64,000 bases of DNA from an uncultured Eubacteriales bacterium (GTDB lineage: Bacteria; Bacillota; Clostridia; Oscillospirales; CAG-272), in the NCBI GenBank assembly GCA_934525675.1, contig CAKSZH010000005.1, forward strand, positions 62,001 through 126,000, given 5' to 3'. The notes beneath the pieces were generated by a model. It made no database searches and was not told the DNA's origin. It was given only the letters and a program-made list of their open reading frames with translations. This document shows positions 25,257 to 33,932 of the stretch, in pieces (position 1 is the first letter of the stretch; each line of letters opens with the position of its first letter). The position numbers and the translations under genes are program-made.

Positions 25257-25919
25257 TCAGAGCGCCTCTTTTGTCATTTCTCTTCCGCAGGTGATGGTCA
25301 GGTTTCCGTTGCGGCAGCGCAGATCGTCCAGAAATTTCTTGGGGATCCGGTCATCCCGGAGGGTGACGCGGTATTCCAGTTCGTAGAGCGTGCCCATGTT
25401 GCAGGTCTTCACCCGGACGAGCGAGTGCTTCCGGGTATACTTTTCAAACAGGTCGTCGAACAGCCCGTCGTAGTCGAGGTTTTCCGGGATGGTGATCTTA
25501 AGGAGGCGTTCTCTTGCGTCCCGTTCCCCGACGCGGAGTGTGGTGAGCAGTACCAGCACTGCGGAAACCAACACGAACGCGATGGCGGCAAGCGCGACAT
25601 ACCCCATACCGGTGGCAAGCCCGATCGCCATGGCAAGGAACAGGGAGCCGATCTCCCGCGCGTTGCCCGGAGCTGAGCGGAAGCGCACTAAGCTGAACGC
25701 GCCCGCCACGGCGACTCCGGTGCCGAGGTTCCCGTTGACCAGCATGATAATCAGCTGAACGATCACCGGCAGGATGGCAAGTGTCACAAGAAAGCCTTTG
25801 GTGGATTCGGAGCGGTACCACGCCACGGCGGCAACGCCGACACCGAGGATCAGCGATACGCCCGTACAGATGAAAAACGAGAGAAGAGTCAGTTCGCTAC
25901 CGGTGATGGAATCAAGCAC
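25257..25919 (-). CDS. DUF4956 membrane protein
   Basis: 220 residues; GTG start at 25919 with AGGAGG 9 nt upstream, overlapping the VTC gene end by 8 nt. Four hydrophobic segments fill residues 10-130 (FFICTGVSLILGVGVAAVAW, ILPVIVQLIIMLV, LFLAMAIGLATGMGYVALAA, IAFVLVSAVLVLLTTL) with the conserved GAFSLVRFRSAPGNAREIGS loop. A soluble cytoplasmic domain of 85 residues follows. DUF4956 proteins regularly accompany VTC-domain proteins, and the pair is thought to act at the membrane in polyphosphate or related polymer synthesis. Confidence 0.88.
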   Translation of the reverse strand: MLDSITGSELTLLSFFICTGVSLILGVGVAAVAWYRSESTKGFLVTLAILPVIVQLIIMLVNGNLGTGVAVAGAFSLVRFRSAPGNAREIGSLFLAMAIGLATGMGYVALAAIAFVLVSAVLVLLTTLRVGERDARERLLKITIPENLDYDGLFDDLFEKYTRKHSLVRVKTCNMGTLYELEYRVTLRDDRIPKKFLDDLRCRNGNLTITCGREMTKEAL

Positions 25920-26649
25920 AGAGAAACGCCTCCTTTTTGATGTTCGGATTTTTTGCGGGCAGGATTTCCTGCTGGTAGAACGTCCCGTATTTGGAAAAGG
26001 ACGTCCCGAAAATTTTTGCCTTTGAAAGCAGGGAGCTGAGCCACAGAGGACAGACGCCGGGGAGTTTGATTTCCATTAAGATGCGGTCGGCGGGGAGAAT
26101 CGGGGTGCCGTAATCGCCCGCGGTCAGGAAAACATTTTCCGATCGCCCCCTGAGGCAAGAGTCAAATGTGATGCGAAGTTCCGGGTCATGGGTCCCTGCA
26201 TACGCTTCGCGGTCATAGCCGATGAACGCCTTGGGAGTGGTATGATAGAAGGACTGGAACCAGCCGATCTCCCGCCCGATCTGCCCGAACGCCCCGTCCG
26301 GGTACCTGCCGGAGAGGAACGGCTCCACCTCGTCGGCTCGGAGGGTGATCCGGCGCTTGTAGACCACGCCGCAGTATTTTTTCTTCAGTTCCGCAAATAC
26401 CGTGCCGTCCTTTGCGGGGACCGCGTAGCTGCGGATCCGCAGTTTCTCCTTGTAGACCGGCTTTTCGAGCGATTCCCGGATCAGGAGAAAGTCGTCGGTG
26501 TCGTAGTAGGTATTGAGAATGGTGTATTTCCCGTATTCGTCCGCCGTCAGGTAAGGACGCATTTCTCCGAGAAGGAGGTCCTTTTCGGCGGGAGTCAGAA
26601 GATACTTTTTTTCATAACGTTCAAAACAGTTCCGTATCGCTTGTGCCAT
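25912..26649 (-). CDS. VTC-domain protein, probable polyphosphate polymerase
   Basis: 245 residues from ATG 26649 (AAGGAGGAAACAACC upstream; the longer frame lacks a site). The tunnel-fold signatures of the yeast Vtc4 catalytic domain are present: FERYEKKYLLT, TYYDTDD, KLRIRSY, FAELKKKYCGVVYKRR, FIGYDREAY, LRITFD and RILMEIKLPG. The charged residues that bind phosphate and nucleotide in the family are therefore in place. The next gene overlaps and encodes DUF4956. No CotH gene, a frequent third partner, is next to it here. Confidence 0.87.
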   Translation of the reverse strand: MAQAIRNCFERYEKKYLLTPAEKDLLLGEMRPYLTADEYGKYTILNTYYDTDDFLLIRESLEKPVYKEKLRIRSYAVPAKDGTVFAELKKKYCGVVYKRRITLRADEVEPFLSGRYPDGAFGQIGREIGWFQSFYHTTPKAFIGYDREAYAGTHDPELRITFDSCLRGRSENVFLTAGDYGTPILPADRILMEIKLPGVCPLWLSSLLSKAKIFGTSFSKYGTFYQQEILPAKNPNIKKEAFLCA

Positions 26650-26768
26650 GGTTGTTTCCTCCTTGATGTCCCTTATCATACCGGAGTAACCTAAAAACAA
26701 CCTAAAGCGGAACCGGGTCTTTTTCCGCGTGGGTTTCTTGCGTCCGGAATATTTGCAGGGAATTTCCA

Positions 26769-26797
26769 TTGACAAAGATATATTCAGATAGTATAAT
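26769..26797 (+). promoter_or_regulatory. Consensus promoter of the polysaccharide operon
   Basis: TTGACA (26769-26774), 17-nt spacer, TATAAT (26792-26797): a perfect sigma-A promoter about 85 nt before the first gene. Confidence 0.88.
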
Positions 26798-26888
26798 TGA
26801 TATGATTATCATATGACGGAATATGTTTTGGCGGCTCCTGCCGCCGGGGAAGGGACAGAATTCAGTCAGAAAACCGGGAGACGATGAG

Positions 26889-27608
26889 ATGCAAATGACA
26901 GACAGAGAGACAGCCGCAAAAGAGGCGACCCGGCGGATCCGCGGGGCTTATAACCGCGTCTTCAAGCGGGGGATCGACCTGATCCTTTCTTTTTGGGGGA
27001 TTGTACTGCTTTCGTGGCTTTACCTGATCCTCATGATCGCGATCAAGGTGGATTCGCGGGGACCGGTCTTTTTCCGGCAGAAGCGGGTCGGCAGAAAAAA
27101 GAACGGGGAGATCGCGTATTTCTCCATTCTCAAATTCCGCACCATGCGGACGGATACGCCGCACGACATGCCGACGCATATGCTTGCCGACCCCGACCGC
27201 TACATAACGAAGGTCGGAAAATTTCTCCGGAAAACCAGCCTTGACGAGCTTCCGCAGATCTTCAATATTTTTGTGGGGCAGATGGCGATCATCGGACCGC
27301 GCCCCGCGCTCTGGAACCAGACCGACCTGATCGACGAGCGGGAAAAGTACCTTGCCAACGACGTGCGCCCCGGACTGACCGGGTGGGCGCAGATCAACGG
27401 ACGGGACGAATTGGAGATTCCCGACAAAGCGCGTCTTGACGGCGAATATGTGGAACGGATGAGCTTTTCGTTTGACGTGAAGTGCTTCTTCGGGACCATT
27501 GCCTCGGTGCTCTGTCACGACGGCGTCGTGGAGGGTGGTACGGGCGAGATGCACCGCGAGGAACAGGAGAAAAAACAGGAAGCGGAAAAAGAGAAGGCGG
27601 CAAAGTAA
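26889..27608 (+). CDS. Initiating undecaprenyl-phosphate sugar-1-phosphate transferase
   Basis: 239 residues; ATG 26889 after GGGAGACGATGAG (ATG 26895 also possible). It belongs to the PglC/CapM-type monotopic phosphoglycosyl transferases: one N-terminal hydrophobic segment (DLILSFWGIVLLSWLYLILM), DSRGPVFFRQKRVGRK, FSILKFRTM, TSLDELPQIFNIF, MAIIGPRPAL and VRPGLTGWAQINGR. It transfers a sugar phosphate, probably from a UDP-N-acetyl-aminosugar, to the lipid carrier and so starts the repeat unit. The tail is a charged Glu/Lys stretch. It is the first gene of the operon, one base before the next ATG. Confidence 0.92.
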   Translation: MQMTDRETAAKEATRRIRGAYNRVFKRGIDLILSFWGIVLLSWLYLILMIAIKVDSRGPVFFRQKRVGRKKNGEIAYFSILKFRTMRTDTPHDMPTHMLADPDRYITKVGKFLRKTSLDELPQIFNIFVGQMAIIGPRPALWNQTDLIDEREKYLANDVRPGLTGWAQINGRDELEIPDKARLDGEYVERMSFSFDVKCFFGTIASVLCHDGVVEGGTGEMHREEQEKKQEAEKEKAAK

Positions 27609-28433
27609 ATGAAAAAGATACTGATTACCGGAGCCGGCAGCTACATCGGCACCTCTTTTGAAGTATATGCAAAGGCGAGGGAAAAGGACTGGCAGATCGA
27701 CACCTTGGATATGCTGGACGGCTCGTGGCGCGGGCGGAGCTTTGCCGGGTACGACGCAGTGTTTCATGTCGCGGGGATCGCGCACCAGAAGGAAACTGCG
27801 GAAAACGCGCATCTGTATTATGAAATCAACAGCGATCTTGCAATAGAAGTCGCGAAAAAAGCCAAGGCAGACGGCGTCGGGCAGTTTGTGTTTCTCAGTT
27901 CCATGAGTATTTACGGGCGCGAGACGGGGATTATTACCAAAGAAACGTCCCCCGCTCCCGTCACAAATTACGGGAAATCCAAATTGCAGGCGGAGGAGGG
28001 TATTCTGCCGCTTGCAGACGAATCTTTTACGGTCACGGTACTGCGGCCGCCGATGGTGTACGGAGACGGATGCCGGGGCAACTACAATGCAATCATCCGG
28101 ATCGTGGAACGGTTTCCTGTATTCCCGCGTGTGAACAACCGCCGCAGTATGATTCATGTGGATAATCTGTCCTCGTTTGTCCTGATGATACTGCGCGAGC
28201 GGCTTGGCGGGGTGTATTTCCCGCAGGACCGGACCTATCGGAACACCACGGAAATTGCCCGTGAAATTGCCCGCAAAATGGGGAAAAAGGTCTATATGAG
28301 TTACCTGCTCGGCTTTTGCGTGCTTTGCCTCAAGCCGTTTTCGGGAACGGTGAGAAAGGCATTCGGTTCGCTGGTTTACCGCGATACGGAGGATTTTGAT
28401 TTCCGTTACTGCACGGAGGCGCCAAAGCAATGA
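27609..28433 (+). CDS. NAD(P)-dependent sugar epimerase/4-ketoreductase
   Basis: 274 residues of the extended SDR family: ITGAGSYIGTSFEVYAK (nucleotide loop), FVFLSSMSIYG (catalytic Ser), TNYGKSKLQAEE (Tyr-x-x-x-Lys) and RPPMVYGDGCRGNY. It resembles the WcaG/quinovosamine 4-reductase type often paired with a PglC-like transferase. It likely reduces a UDP-4-keto-6-deoxy sugar to make the first sugar of the unit, such as D-QuiNAc or FucNAc. It starts directly after the transferase stop and overlaps the next gene by 4 nt. Confidence 0.82.
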   Translation: MKKILITGAGSYIGTSFEVYAKAREKDWQIDTLDMLDGSWRGRSFAGYDAVFHVAGIAHQKETAENAHLYYEINSDLAIEVAKKAKADGVGQFVFLSSMSIYGRETGIITKETSPAPVTNYGKSKLQAEEGILPLADESFTVTVLRPPMVYGDGCRGNYNAIIRIVERFPVFPRVNNRRSMIHVDNLSSFVLMILRERLGGVYFPQDRTYRNTTEIAREIARKMGKKVYMSYLLGFCVLCLKPFSGTVRKAFGSLVYRDTEDFDFRYCTEAPKQ

Positions 28434-29659
28434 AACTGACAATGATGGCGGGGTATTTTTATCCCGAACAGAGCGCGGACACCCACCTGAATTACGACAT
28501 GGCGCTGGAGTTGTCGAAAAGAGGATTTGATGTGACCGTTGTCGTTCCGTTCCCGTCGCGCGGACTGACGTCGGAGGAACAGAAAAAGTATCTTGACAAG
28601 ACCGACGAGCGCGTTTCGGAGCATCTGCGGATTCTCCGTGTCGGCAAACCGACGGCATATACCGATTCCTTTGCCAGAAAGGCTTGGAATCTGTTTTCCG
28701 AGTCGCGCAATCTGTACCGCGTGGCAAAAAAGATTCCGACCGACGTTTATCTTGTGGTCAGCACGCCGCCGTTTCTCGGATACGCTGTGCCGAAACTCGC
28801 ACGTCGGGCAAAGGTTGTCTACAAGTTGCAGGACGTGTTCCCCGACAGTCTGATTCACTCCAAAGGGTTGACGGAATCTCATCCGCTGATCCGGATTCTG
28901 CGGAGGAAGGAGAGAAACGTATACCGCTTTGCGGATCGGATTCTTGCCTGTTCGGACGATGTGAAAAAAACACTGCTCTCCCGCGCTGTTCCCGAAGAGA
29001 AAATCCGGGTGGTGTACGACTGGATTGACGACAAAACCTGTACGCCGATTCCTCCGGAAGAGAATTATCTTTTTGACCGTTTCGGAATTAACCGGGGCGT
29101 GTTCAACGTGTATTACGCGGGGAACATCGGTTATTTGCAGAATGTGGAGACGATGGTTGCCGCGGCGGAACGTCTGAAAAACGAAAACATTTTCTTCACG
29201 ATTATCGGCGACGGCGCAAAAAAACAGAAAATCTTACAGATGATTGAAGAAAAGCAGTTGCACAACATTGCCGTTTATCCGCTCCAGAGTGTGGACAAAG
29301 TATCGCAGGTGTACAGCATCGGGAACGTCGGAATTGTGACGCTCAAGCCTGAGATTGCCAGGTACGCACTCCCGTCCAAAACATGGAGTATTCTTTCTGC
29401 GGGGCGCATGGTGATCTGTGAAATCGATACGGATACCGAGCTTGCTTCCCTGATCCGGGAACGGAACCTCGGCGTTGTTGTTGCGCCCGGAGACGATCGC
29501 GCAATGGCAGAGGCAATCCTCGCTGCAAGCCGTGCCGGAGAGGATACTGCGGAAAAGGGCAGAAACGGAAGACGTTTTATTGAAAACGAACTGAATATCG
29601 ACGTTGCAATGAATTTCATTGAAGACTGTATACTGGAATGTGGGGGGAAGAAAAAATGA
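28430..29659 (+). CDS. Glycosyltransferase family 4 (WbuB-like)
   Basis: 409 residues, GT-B fold. N-terminal acceptor domain: GYFYPEQSADTHLNYDMALE and LQDVFPDSLIHSKGL. C-terminal nucleotide-sugar domain: YAGNIGYLQNVETMVAAAE, FTIIGDGAKKQKI and the EX7E-like region YALPSKTWSILSAGRMVICE. The phrase set is close to WbuB-type aminosugar transferases that act on undecaprenyl-linked acceptors. No membrane segment; cytoplasmic face. ATGA overlaps connect it to both neighbours. Confidence 0.87.
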   Translation: MKLTMMAGYFYPEQSADTHLNYDMALELSKRGFDVTVVVPFPSRGLTSEEQKKYLDKTDERVSEHLRILRVGKPTAYTDSFARKAWNLFSESRNLYRVAKKIPTDVYLVVSTPPFLGYAVPKLARRAKVVYKLQDVFPDSLIHSKGLTESHPLIRILRRKERNVYRFADRILACSDDVKKTLLSRAVPEEKIRVVYDWIDDKTCTPIPPEENYLFDRFGINRGVFNVYYAGNIGYLQNVETMVAAAERLKNENIFFTIIGDGAKKQKILQMIEEKQLHNIAVYPLQSVDKVSQVYSIGNVGIVTLKPEIARYALPSKTWSILSAGRMVICEIDTDTELASLIRERNLGVVVAPGDDRAMAEAILAASRAGEDTAEKGRNGRRFIENELNIDVAMNFIEDCILECGGKKK

Positions 29660-30696
29660 GTCTGTTTACGGGAAAAACACTTTTGATTACCGGCGGTACC
29701 GGCAGTTTCGGAAACGCCGTGCTGAACGGATTCCTGGATTCCGACATCGGAGAGATCCGCGTCTTTTCAAGAGACGAAAAGAAGCAGGACGACATGCGCC
29801 ACGAGTTTCAGGCGAAGATGCCTGAGGTCGCCGGCAAGGTCAAGTTTTTCATCGGCGACGTGCGTGACCTCGCCTCGGTGAAGAACGCCATGCACGGTGT
29901 GGATTATATTTTCCATGCGGCGGCGCTCAAGCAGGTACCCTCCTGCGAATTCTTCCCTCTGGAGGCGGTCAAGACCAACGTGCTCGGTACCGATAACGTG
30001 CTGACCGCCGCGATCGACGAGGGCGTGAAGACCGTCATCTGCCTGTCCACCGACAAGGCGGCGTATCCCGTCAACGCGATGGGTACCTCCAAGGCAATGA
30101 TGGAAAAGGTCATTGTCGCAAAGTCGCGGACGACAAACAAGACCAAAATCTGCTGCACCCGTTACGGAAACGTCATGTGTTCCCGCGGATCGGTCATCCC
30201 GCTCTGGATCAGCCAGATCCGCGAAGGAAATCCCATCACCATCACCGAGCCGAGCATGACGCGCTTCATCATGTCGCTGGAAGAAGCGGTGGGACTGGTG
30301 CTGTTTGCATTCGAGCACGGTGTCGGCGGCGATATTTTCGTGCAGAAGGCGCCCGCCTGCACCATTGAAACGCTCGCAAAGGCGGTCACGGAACTGTTCC
30401 ATCCCGGTCACGAAATCCGTGTCATCGGTATCCGTCACGGCGAAAAGATGTACGAAACGCTGCTTACCAACGAGGAATGCGCGCAGGCAATCGATCTCGG
30501 TAACTTCTACCGTGTCCCCGCCGACAAGCGCGACCTCAACTATGATAAGTATTTCATCCACGGCGATACCGAACGGAATCTTCTGACCGAATTCAACTCC
30601 AACAACACCGCGCTTCTCGGCGTGGAAGAGGTCAAGGAAAAGCTGATGTCGCTCTCCTATATCCGCGAAGAACTTGCCGCGGACGGACGTCTTTGA
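29656..30696 (+). CDS. capE: UDP-GlcNAc 4,6-dehydratase/5-epimerase (CapE/WbjB/WbvB type)
   Basis: 346 residues from ATG 29656, overlapping the previous stop (ATGA), with GGGGGGAAG upstream. SDR features: LLITGGTGSFGNAVL, VFSRDEKKQDDMRH, HAAALKQVPSCEFFPLEAVK, LSTDKAAYPVNAMGTSKAMM (the family's modified active site, M-x-x-x-K in place of Y-x-x-x-K) and RYGNVMCSRGSVIPLW. It converts UDP-GlcNAc into 4-keto-6-deoxy-L-sugar intermediates, the first step to L-fucosamine, L-rhamnosamine or L-quinovosamine. The next two genes complete the route. Confidence 0.92.
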   Translation: MSLFTGKTLLITGGTGSFGNAVLNGFLDSDIGEIRVFSRDEKKQDDMRHEFQAKMPEVAGKVKFFIGDVRDLASVKNAMHGVDYIFHAAALKQVPSCEFFPLEAVKTNVLGTDNVLTAAIDEGVKTVICLSTDKAAYPVNAMGTSKAMMEKVIVAKSRTTNKTKICCTRYGNVMCSRGSVIPLWISQIREGNPITITEPSMTRFIMSLEEAVGLVLFAFEHGVGGDIFVQKAPACTIETLAKAVTELFHPGHEIRVIGIRHGEKMYETLLTNEECAQAIDLGNFYRVPADKRDLNYDKYFIHGDTERNLLTEFNSNNTALLGVEEVKEKLMSLSYIREELAADGRL

Positions 30697-30706
30697 GGTC
30701 CCGGAT

Positions 30707-31561
30707 ATGAAATTTCTTGTATTCGGCGCCGGCGGCATGGCGGGGCACACCATCAGCATTTATCTTTCGGAGAGAGGACACGATGTCACGGGCTTTGCAC
30801 TCACAGAGCTTCCGTTTGGGAAGACCGTCGCGGGCGACGCGACGGACACGGAGTCGGTGAAAAAGCTCGTCCGCGAGGGTGGGTTTGACGTGGTCATCAA
30901 CGCCATCGGCATCCTCAACAAAAGCGCGGAGGAACATCCCGCGGCGGCGGTCTTCCTCAACTCCTATTTTCCGCATTTTCTTGCGGAGATCACCAAGGAC
31001 CTTGACACGTTCGTCATTCACATGAGCACCGACTGCGTGTTTTCCGGCAAGGCGGGGCATTACACCGAGGATTCCTTCCGCGACGGCGAGACCTTCTACG
31101 ACCGCACCAAGGCGCTCGGCGAATTGGTTGACGGCAAGAATCTGACCTTCCGCAACTCGATCGTGGGTCCCGACATCAACGAAGGGGGCATCGGGTTGTT
31201 CAACTGGTTCATGAAGCAGACGGGAGAAATCCGCGGTTTCACGAAAGCCATGTGGACGGGTATGACAACGCTCCAGCTTGCCAAGATGATGGAAAAGGCG
31301 GCAACGGTCCACGCGACGGGGCTTTACAACATGGTGCCCGACCACGCGATCAGCAAATACGATCTGCTCGGACTGTTCAATCGCTATTTCCGGGACGGAA
31401 AGGTCGGAATCGAGCCGTATGACGGATTTGTGTGCGACAAGACGCTGGTGCGTACCCGCTTCGATTTTCCGGAAACCGTGCCCGATTACGAGGTCATGGT
31501 ACGCGAGATGGCGGACTGGGTCAGGGCGCACAGGGAACTTTATCCCCACTACAATTTCTGA
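30707..31561 (+). CDS. RmlD-type NADPH-dependent 4-ketosugar reductase (WbvR-like)
   Basis: 284 residues from ATG 30707 (GAGG 9 nt upstream). Rossmann N-terminus LVFGAGGMAGHTISIYLSE, then VINAIGILNKSAEEHP, HMSTDCVFSG and FYDRTKALGE (Tyr-x-x-x-Lys). It is shorter than CapF/FnlB reductases (about 370 aa) and lacks their C-terminal cupin domain; it follows dTDP-4-keto-rhamnose reductase in form. In this position, between CapE-type and CapG-type genes, it matches WbvR, which leads to UDP-L-rhamnosamine. Confidence 0.82.
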   Translation: MKFLVFGAGGMAGHTISIYLSERGHDVTGFALTELPFGKTVAGDATDTESVKKLVREGGFDVVINAIGILNKSAEEHPAAAVFLNSYFPHFLAEITKDLDTFVIHMSTDCVFSGKAGHYTEDSFRDGETFYDRTKALGELVDGKNLTFRNSIVGPDINEGGIGLFNWFMKQTGEIRGFTKAMWTGMTTLQLAKMMEKAATVHATGLYNMVPDHAISKYDLLGLFNRYFRDGKVGIEPYDGFVCDKTLVRTRFDFPETVPDYEVMVREMADWVRAHRELYPHYNF

Positions 31562-31580
31562 GAACGGAGAGGCAACGACA

Positions 31581-32705
31581 ATGCACAAACTCAAACTGAT
31601 GACGGTGGTCGGCACGCGTCCGGAGATCATCAAGATGTCCGCGATCATCAAGAAGTGCGACACTTATTTCGATCAGGTGCTGGTACATACCGGGCAGAAT
31701 TACGACTATGAGCTGAACAAAATTTTCTTTGACGACCTCGGACTCCGCGCGCCGGATCATTACCTCGGCGTGGTGGGTGAGAACCTCGGGGAGACGATGG
31801 GAAATGTCATTTCCAAGTCGTACGCGCTCATGCAGGAAGTGAAGCCCGACGCCCTGATCGTGCTCGGCGACACCAACTCCTGCCTGTGCGTTATTTCCGC
31901 AAAGCGCCTGAAGATTCCGGTGTTCCACATGGAGGCGGGCAACCGCTGCAAGGATGAAAACCTCCCCGAGGAGGTCATCCGCCGCATTGTGGACGTGACG
32001 AGCGATATCAATCTCTGCTATTCCGAGCACGCCCGCCGTTACATTCTCGACAGCGGTGTCAAGCCGGAATACACCTTTGCGGTCGGCTCTCCCATGGCGG
32101 AGGTGCTGGCTGAATACGAGGATAAAATTGAGGAGAGCCGGGTGCTGGAGAACCTCGGGCTCACCGCGGGGAAGTACATTCTTTTGTCGGCGCATCGCGA
32201 GGAAAACATCGACAACGAGCAGAATTTCCTCTCGCTCATGAACGCCGTCAACGCGATGGCGGAAACCTACGATATGCCGATCCTGTATTCCTGTCATCCG
32301 CGGTCGAAGAAGTTCATCGAAGCGCGCGGTTTCGTGTTCGACAAGCGGGTCAACCGCCAAAAGCCGCTCGGATTTTTTGACTACAACAAGCTCCAGAAGA
32401 ACGCCTTCTGCGTGGTGTCCGACAGCGGCACCATCCCGGAGGAAGCGGCGTATTTCGGGTTTCCCGCAGTGTCGGTGAGAACCAGTACCGAGCGTCCCGA
32501 GGCAATGGACAAGGGCGTGTTCACGATCGGAAGCATCACGACGGAGCAGGTGCTCGGGGCAGTCGATCTCGCGGTGGAAATGCACAAAAACGGCGACCTC
32601 GGCGAAGCCGTCCCCGCCTATACCGACAGAAACGTCAGCACCAAGGTGGTCAAGATTATTCAGTCCTACACGGGCATTGTCAACAAAATGATTTGGAGAA
32701 AGTGA
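31581..32705 (+). CDS. UDP-N-acetyl-aminosugar 2-epimerase (CapG/WbvD/WecB family)
   Basis: 374 residues from ATG 31581. Family signatures: VVGTRPEIIKMSAIIKKC, HTGQNYDYELN, VLGDTNSCLCVISAKRLKIP, FHMEAGNRCKDENLPEEVIR, SAHREENID and VVSDSGTIPEEAAYFGFP. The N-R-C after EAG and the SAHREENID form are those of the CapG/FnlC branch, which epimerises C2 of the L-sugar made by the two preceding enzymes, rather than of plain WecB. The product would be UDP-L-quinovosamine or L-fucosamine depending on the reductase. Confidence 0.87.
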   Translation: MHKLKLMTVVGTRPEIIKMSAIIKKCDTYFDQVLVHTGQNYDYELNKIFFDDLGLRAPDHYLGVVGENLGETMGNVISKSYALMQEVKPDALIVLGDTNSCLCVISAKRLKIPVFHMEAGNRCKDENLPEEVIRRIVDVTSDINLCYSEHARRYILDSGVKPEYTFAVGSPMAEVLAEYEDKIEESRVLENLGLTAGKYILLSAHREENIDNEQNFLSLMNAVNAMAETYDMPILYSCHPRSKKFIEARGFVFDKRVNRQKPLGFFDYNKLQKNAFCVVSDSGTIPEEAAYFGFPAVSVRTSTERPEAMDKGVFTIGSITTEQVLGAVDLAVEMHKNGDLGEAVPAYTDRNVSTKVVKIIQSYTGIVNKMIWRK

Positions 32706-32706
32706 T

Positions 32707-33774
32707 TTGAAGATAGCGATCGTTGACGTGGCGGCAGAGAGCAGCGGCGCCGCCTCGGTTCTCTTTGACTTTGTGGAGGCTCTCGGCAAAAGCCCTCTGG
32801 CACAGAAGCACGAATGGCTGGTCCTGACCGGTTTGATCTCCGTCCCGGAATGCGGACATATCCGGAATATCCGGGTGCCGGAGGTCAAAAAGTCGCGCAT
32901 GAAACGGCTTCTGTGGGAAAGGCGGGAGTTCCCGCGGCTGATGGAGAAAGAGAGCGTGGACGTTGTTGTCTCGCTTCAGAACAAGGCGCTCCCGAAGGGG
33001 AAATGGCGGCAGGTGGTGTATTTCCACAATATGCTGCTTCTCTCAAAGGCTTCCCGCTTCTCGCTCTTCAAAAAGGAGGAACGTCCCTACGCGATCTATA
33101 CTCATCTGATCGGGCCCCTGACGCGGAACAGCTGGAAACACGCGTCGCTTTTCGCGGTGCAGACCCATGCGGCGGCTGACACTATCGGGAAGTACCTTCC
33201 GAAGGGCGCAAAGGTTCTGGTGCTTCCGCCCGCGATCAAGCCGTATCCCGTCGGGAACGAGGCGTGGGATGAAGTCGGGGGACTGATCTATCCCGCCGCG
33301 CCGATCCCGTTCAAACGGCAGGACGCGCTGGTCAGCCGGGTGCAGATGCCCCGTGGCAGGCAATTGCTTCTTACCATGACGGGACATGAGAACGGGTACG
33401 CGGAACGCGTGAGAGCGCTTGCAGACGGGAAAGAGGGTATCCGCTTTACCGGATATCTGCCGCGCGAAGAGATTCTCTCGGGCTATGACCGCGGGACATA
33501 CGGGCTGATCGTGGTGTCCGAAATCGAGTCTTACCCCATTCCGTTTGCGGAAGCGATGCAGGCGGGCGCGCCGATCGTCGCGGCGGATTATTCCTATGCA
33601 AGGGAAGTGCTGGGCGACTATGAAAACGCATTTTTTGTCCGTCAGGATCTCGGTGACCTGAACGACGGAATAGCCCGTGCGCTTGTCGCAAAGCGGTGCG
33701 CGCCGAAGCTGCCTGCGGGCGGCTCATGGGAGGACTTTATTGTGGGAATCCTTGAGGTCGGCGGGGCGGAGTGA
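32707..33774 (+). CDS. Glycosyltransferase, GT-B fold
   Basis: 355 residues, TTG start at 32707 (GGAG 8 nt upstream) one base after the epimerase stop. The N-terminal domain is divergent (VDVAAESSGAASVLFDFVEA, ALPKGKWRQVVYFHNMLLLS). The C-terminal part is GT4-like: GYLPREEILSGYDRGTYGLI, then SEIESYPIPFAEAMQAGAPI with the EX7E motif. It probably adds a further sugar to the lipid-linked repeat. No flippase, polymerase or length-control gene follows; the operon ends here at a bidirectional hairpin. Confidence 0.8.
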   Translation: MKIAIVDVAAESSGAASVLFDFVEALGKSPLAQKHEWLVLTGLISVPECGHIRNIRVPEVKKSRMKRLLWERREFPRLMEKESVDVVVSLQNKALPKGKWRQVVYFHNMLLLSKASRFSLFKKEERPYAIYTHLIGPLTRNSWKHASLFAVQTHAAADTIGKYLPKGAKVLVLPPAIKPYPVGNEAWDEVGGLIYPAAPIPFKRQDALVSRVQMPRGRQLLLTMTGHENGYAERVRALADGKEGIRFTGYLPREEILSGYDRGTYGLIVVSEIESYPIPFAEAMQAGAPIVAADYSYAREVLGDYENAFFVRQDLGDLNDGIARALVAKRCAPKLPAGGSWEDFIVGILEVGGAE

Positions 33775-33895
33775 GCGGCCCCGGGTGACTGCGGTGCACT
33801 GTCCGAACCGGAGAAATTCCGGATAGAACCGATCAATACAAAAACGGTGTTCCGCCGGCGGTTTTTCCCCGGCTGCGGAGCCGTAAAATACAAAA

Positions 33896-33932
33896 CACCG
33901 CGGGACTCTTTCGGGAGCCCCGCGGTTTTTAT
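33896..33932. terminator. Bidirectional terminator
   Basis: ACCGCGGGACT / AGCCCCGCGGT (33896-33906 with 33915-33925, one mismatch) with flanking A- and T-runs (AAAAC before, TTTTTATT after), between the converging glycosyltransferase and PAP2 genes. Confidence 0.8.

Noticed and set aside
26862..28727. Open frame of 621 codons antisense to the polysaccharide genes
   Set aside because: Crosses three well-supported plus-strand genes and has no recognisable domain.
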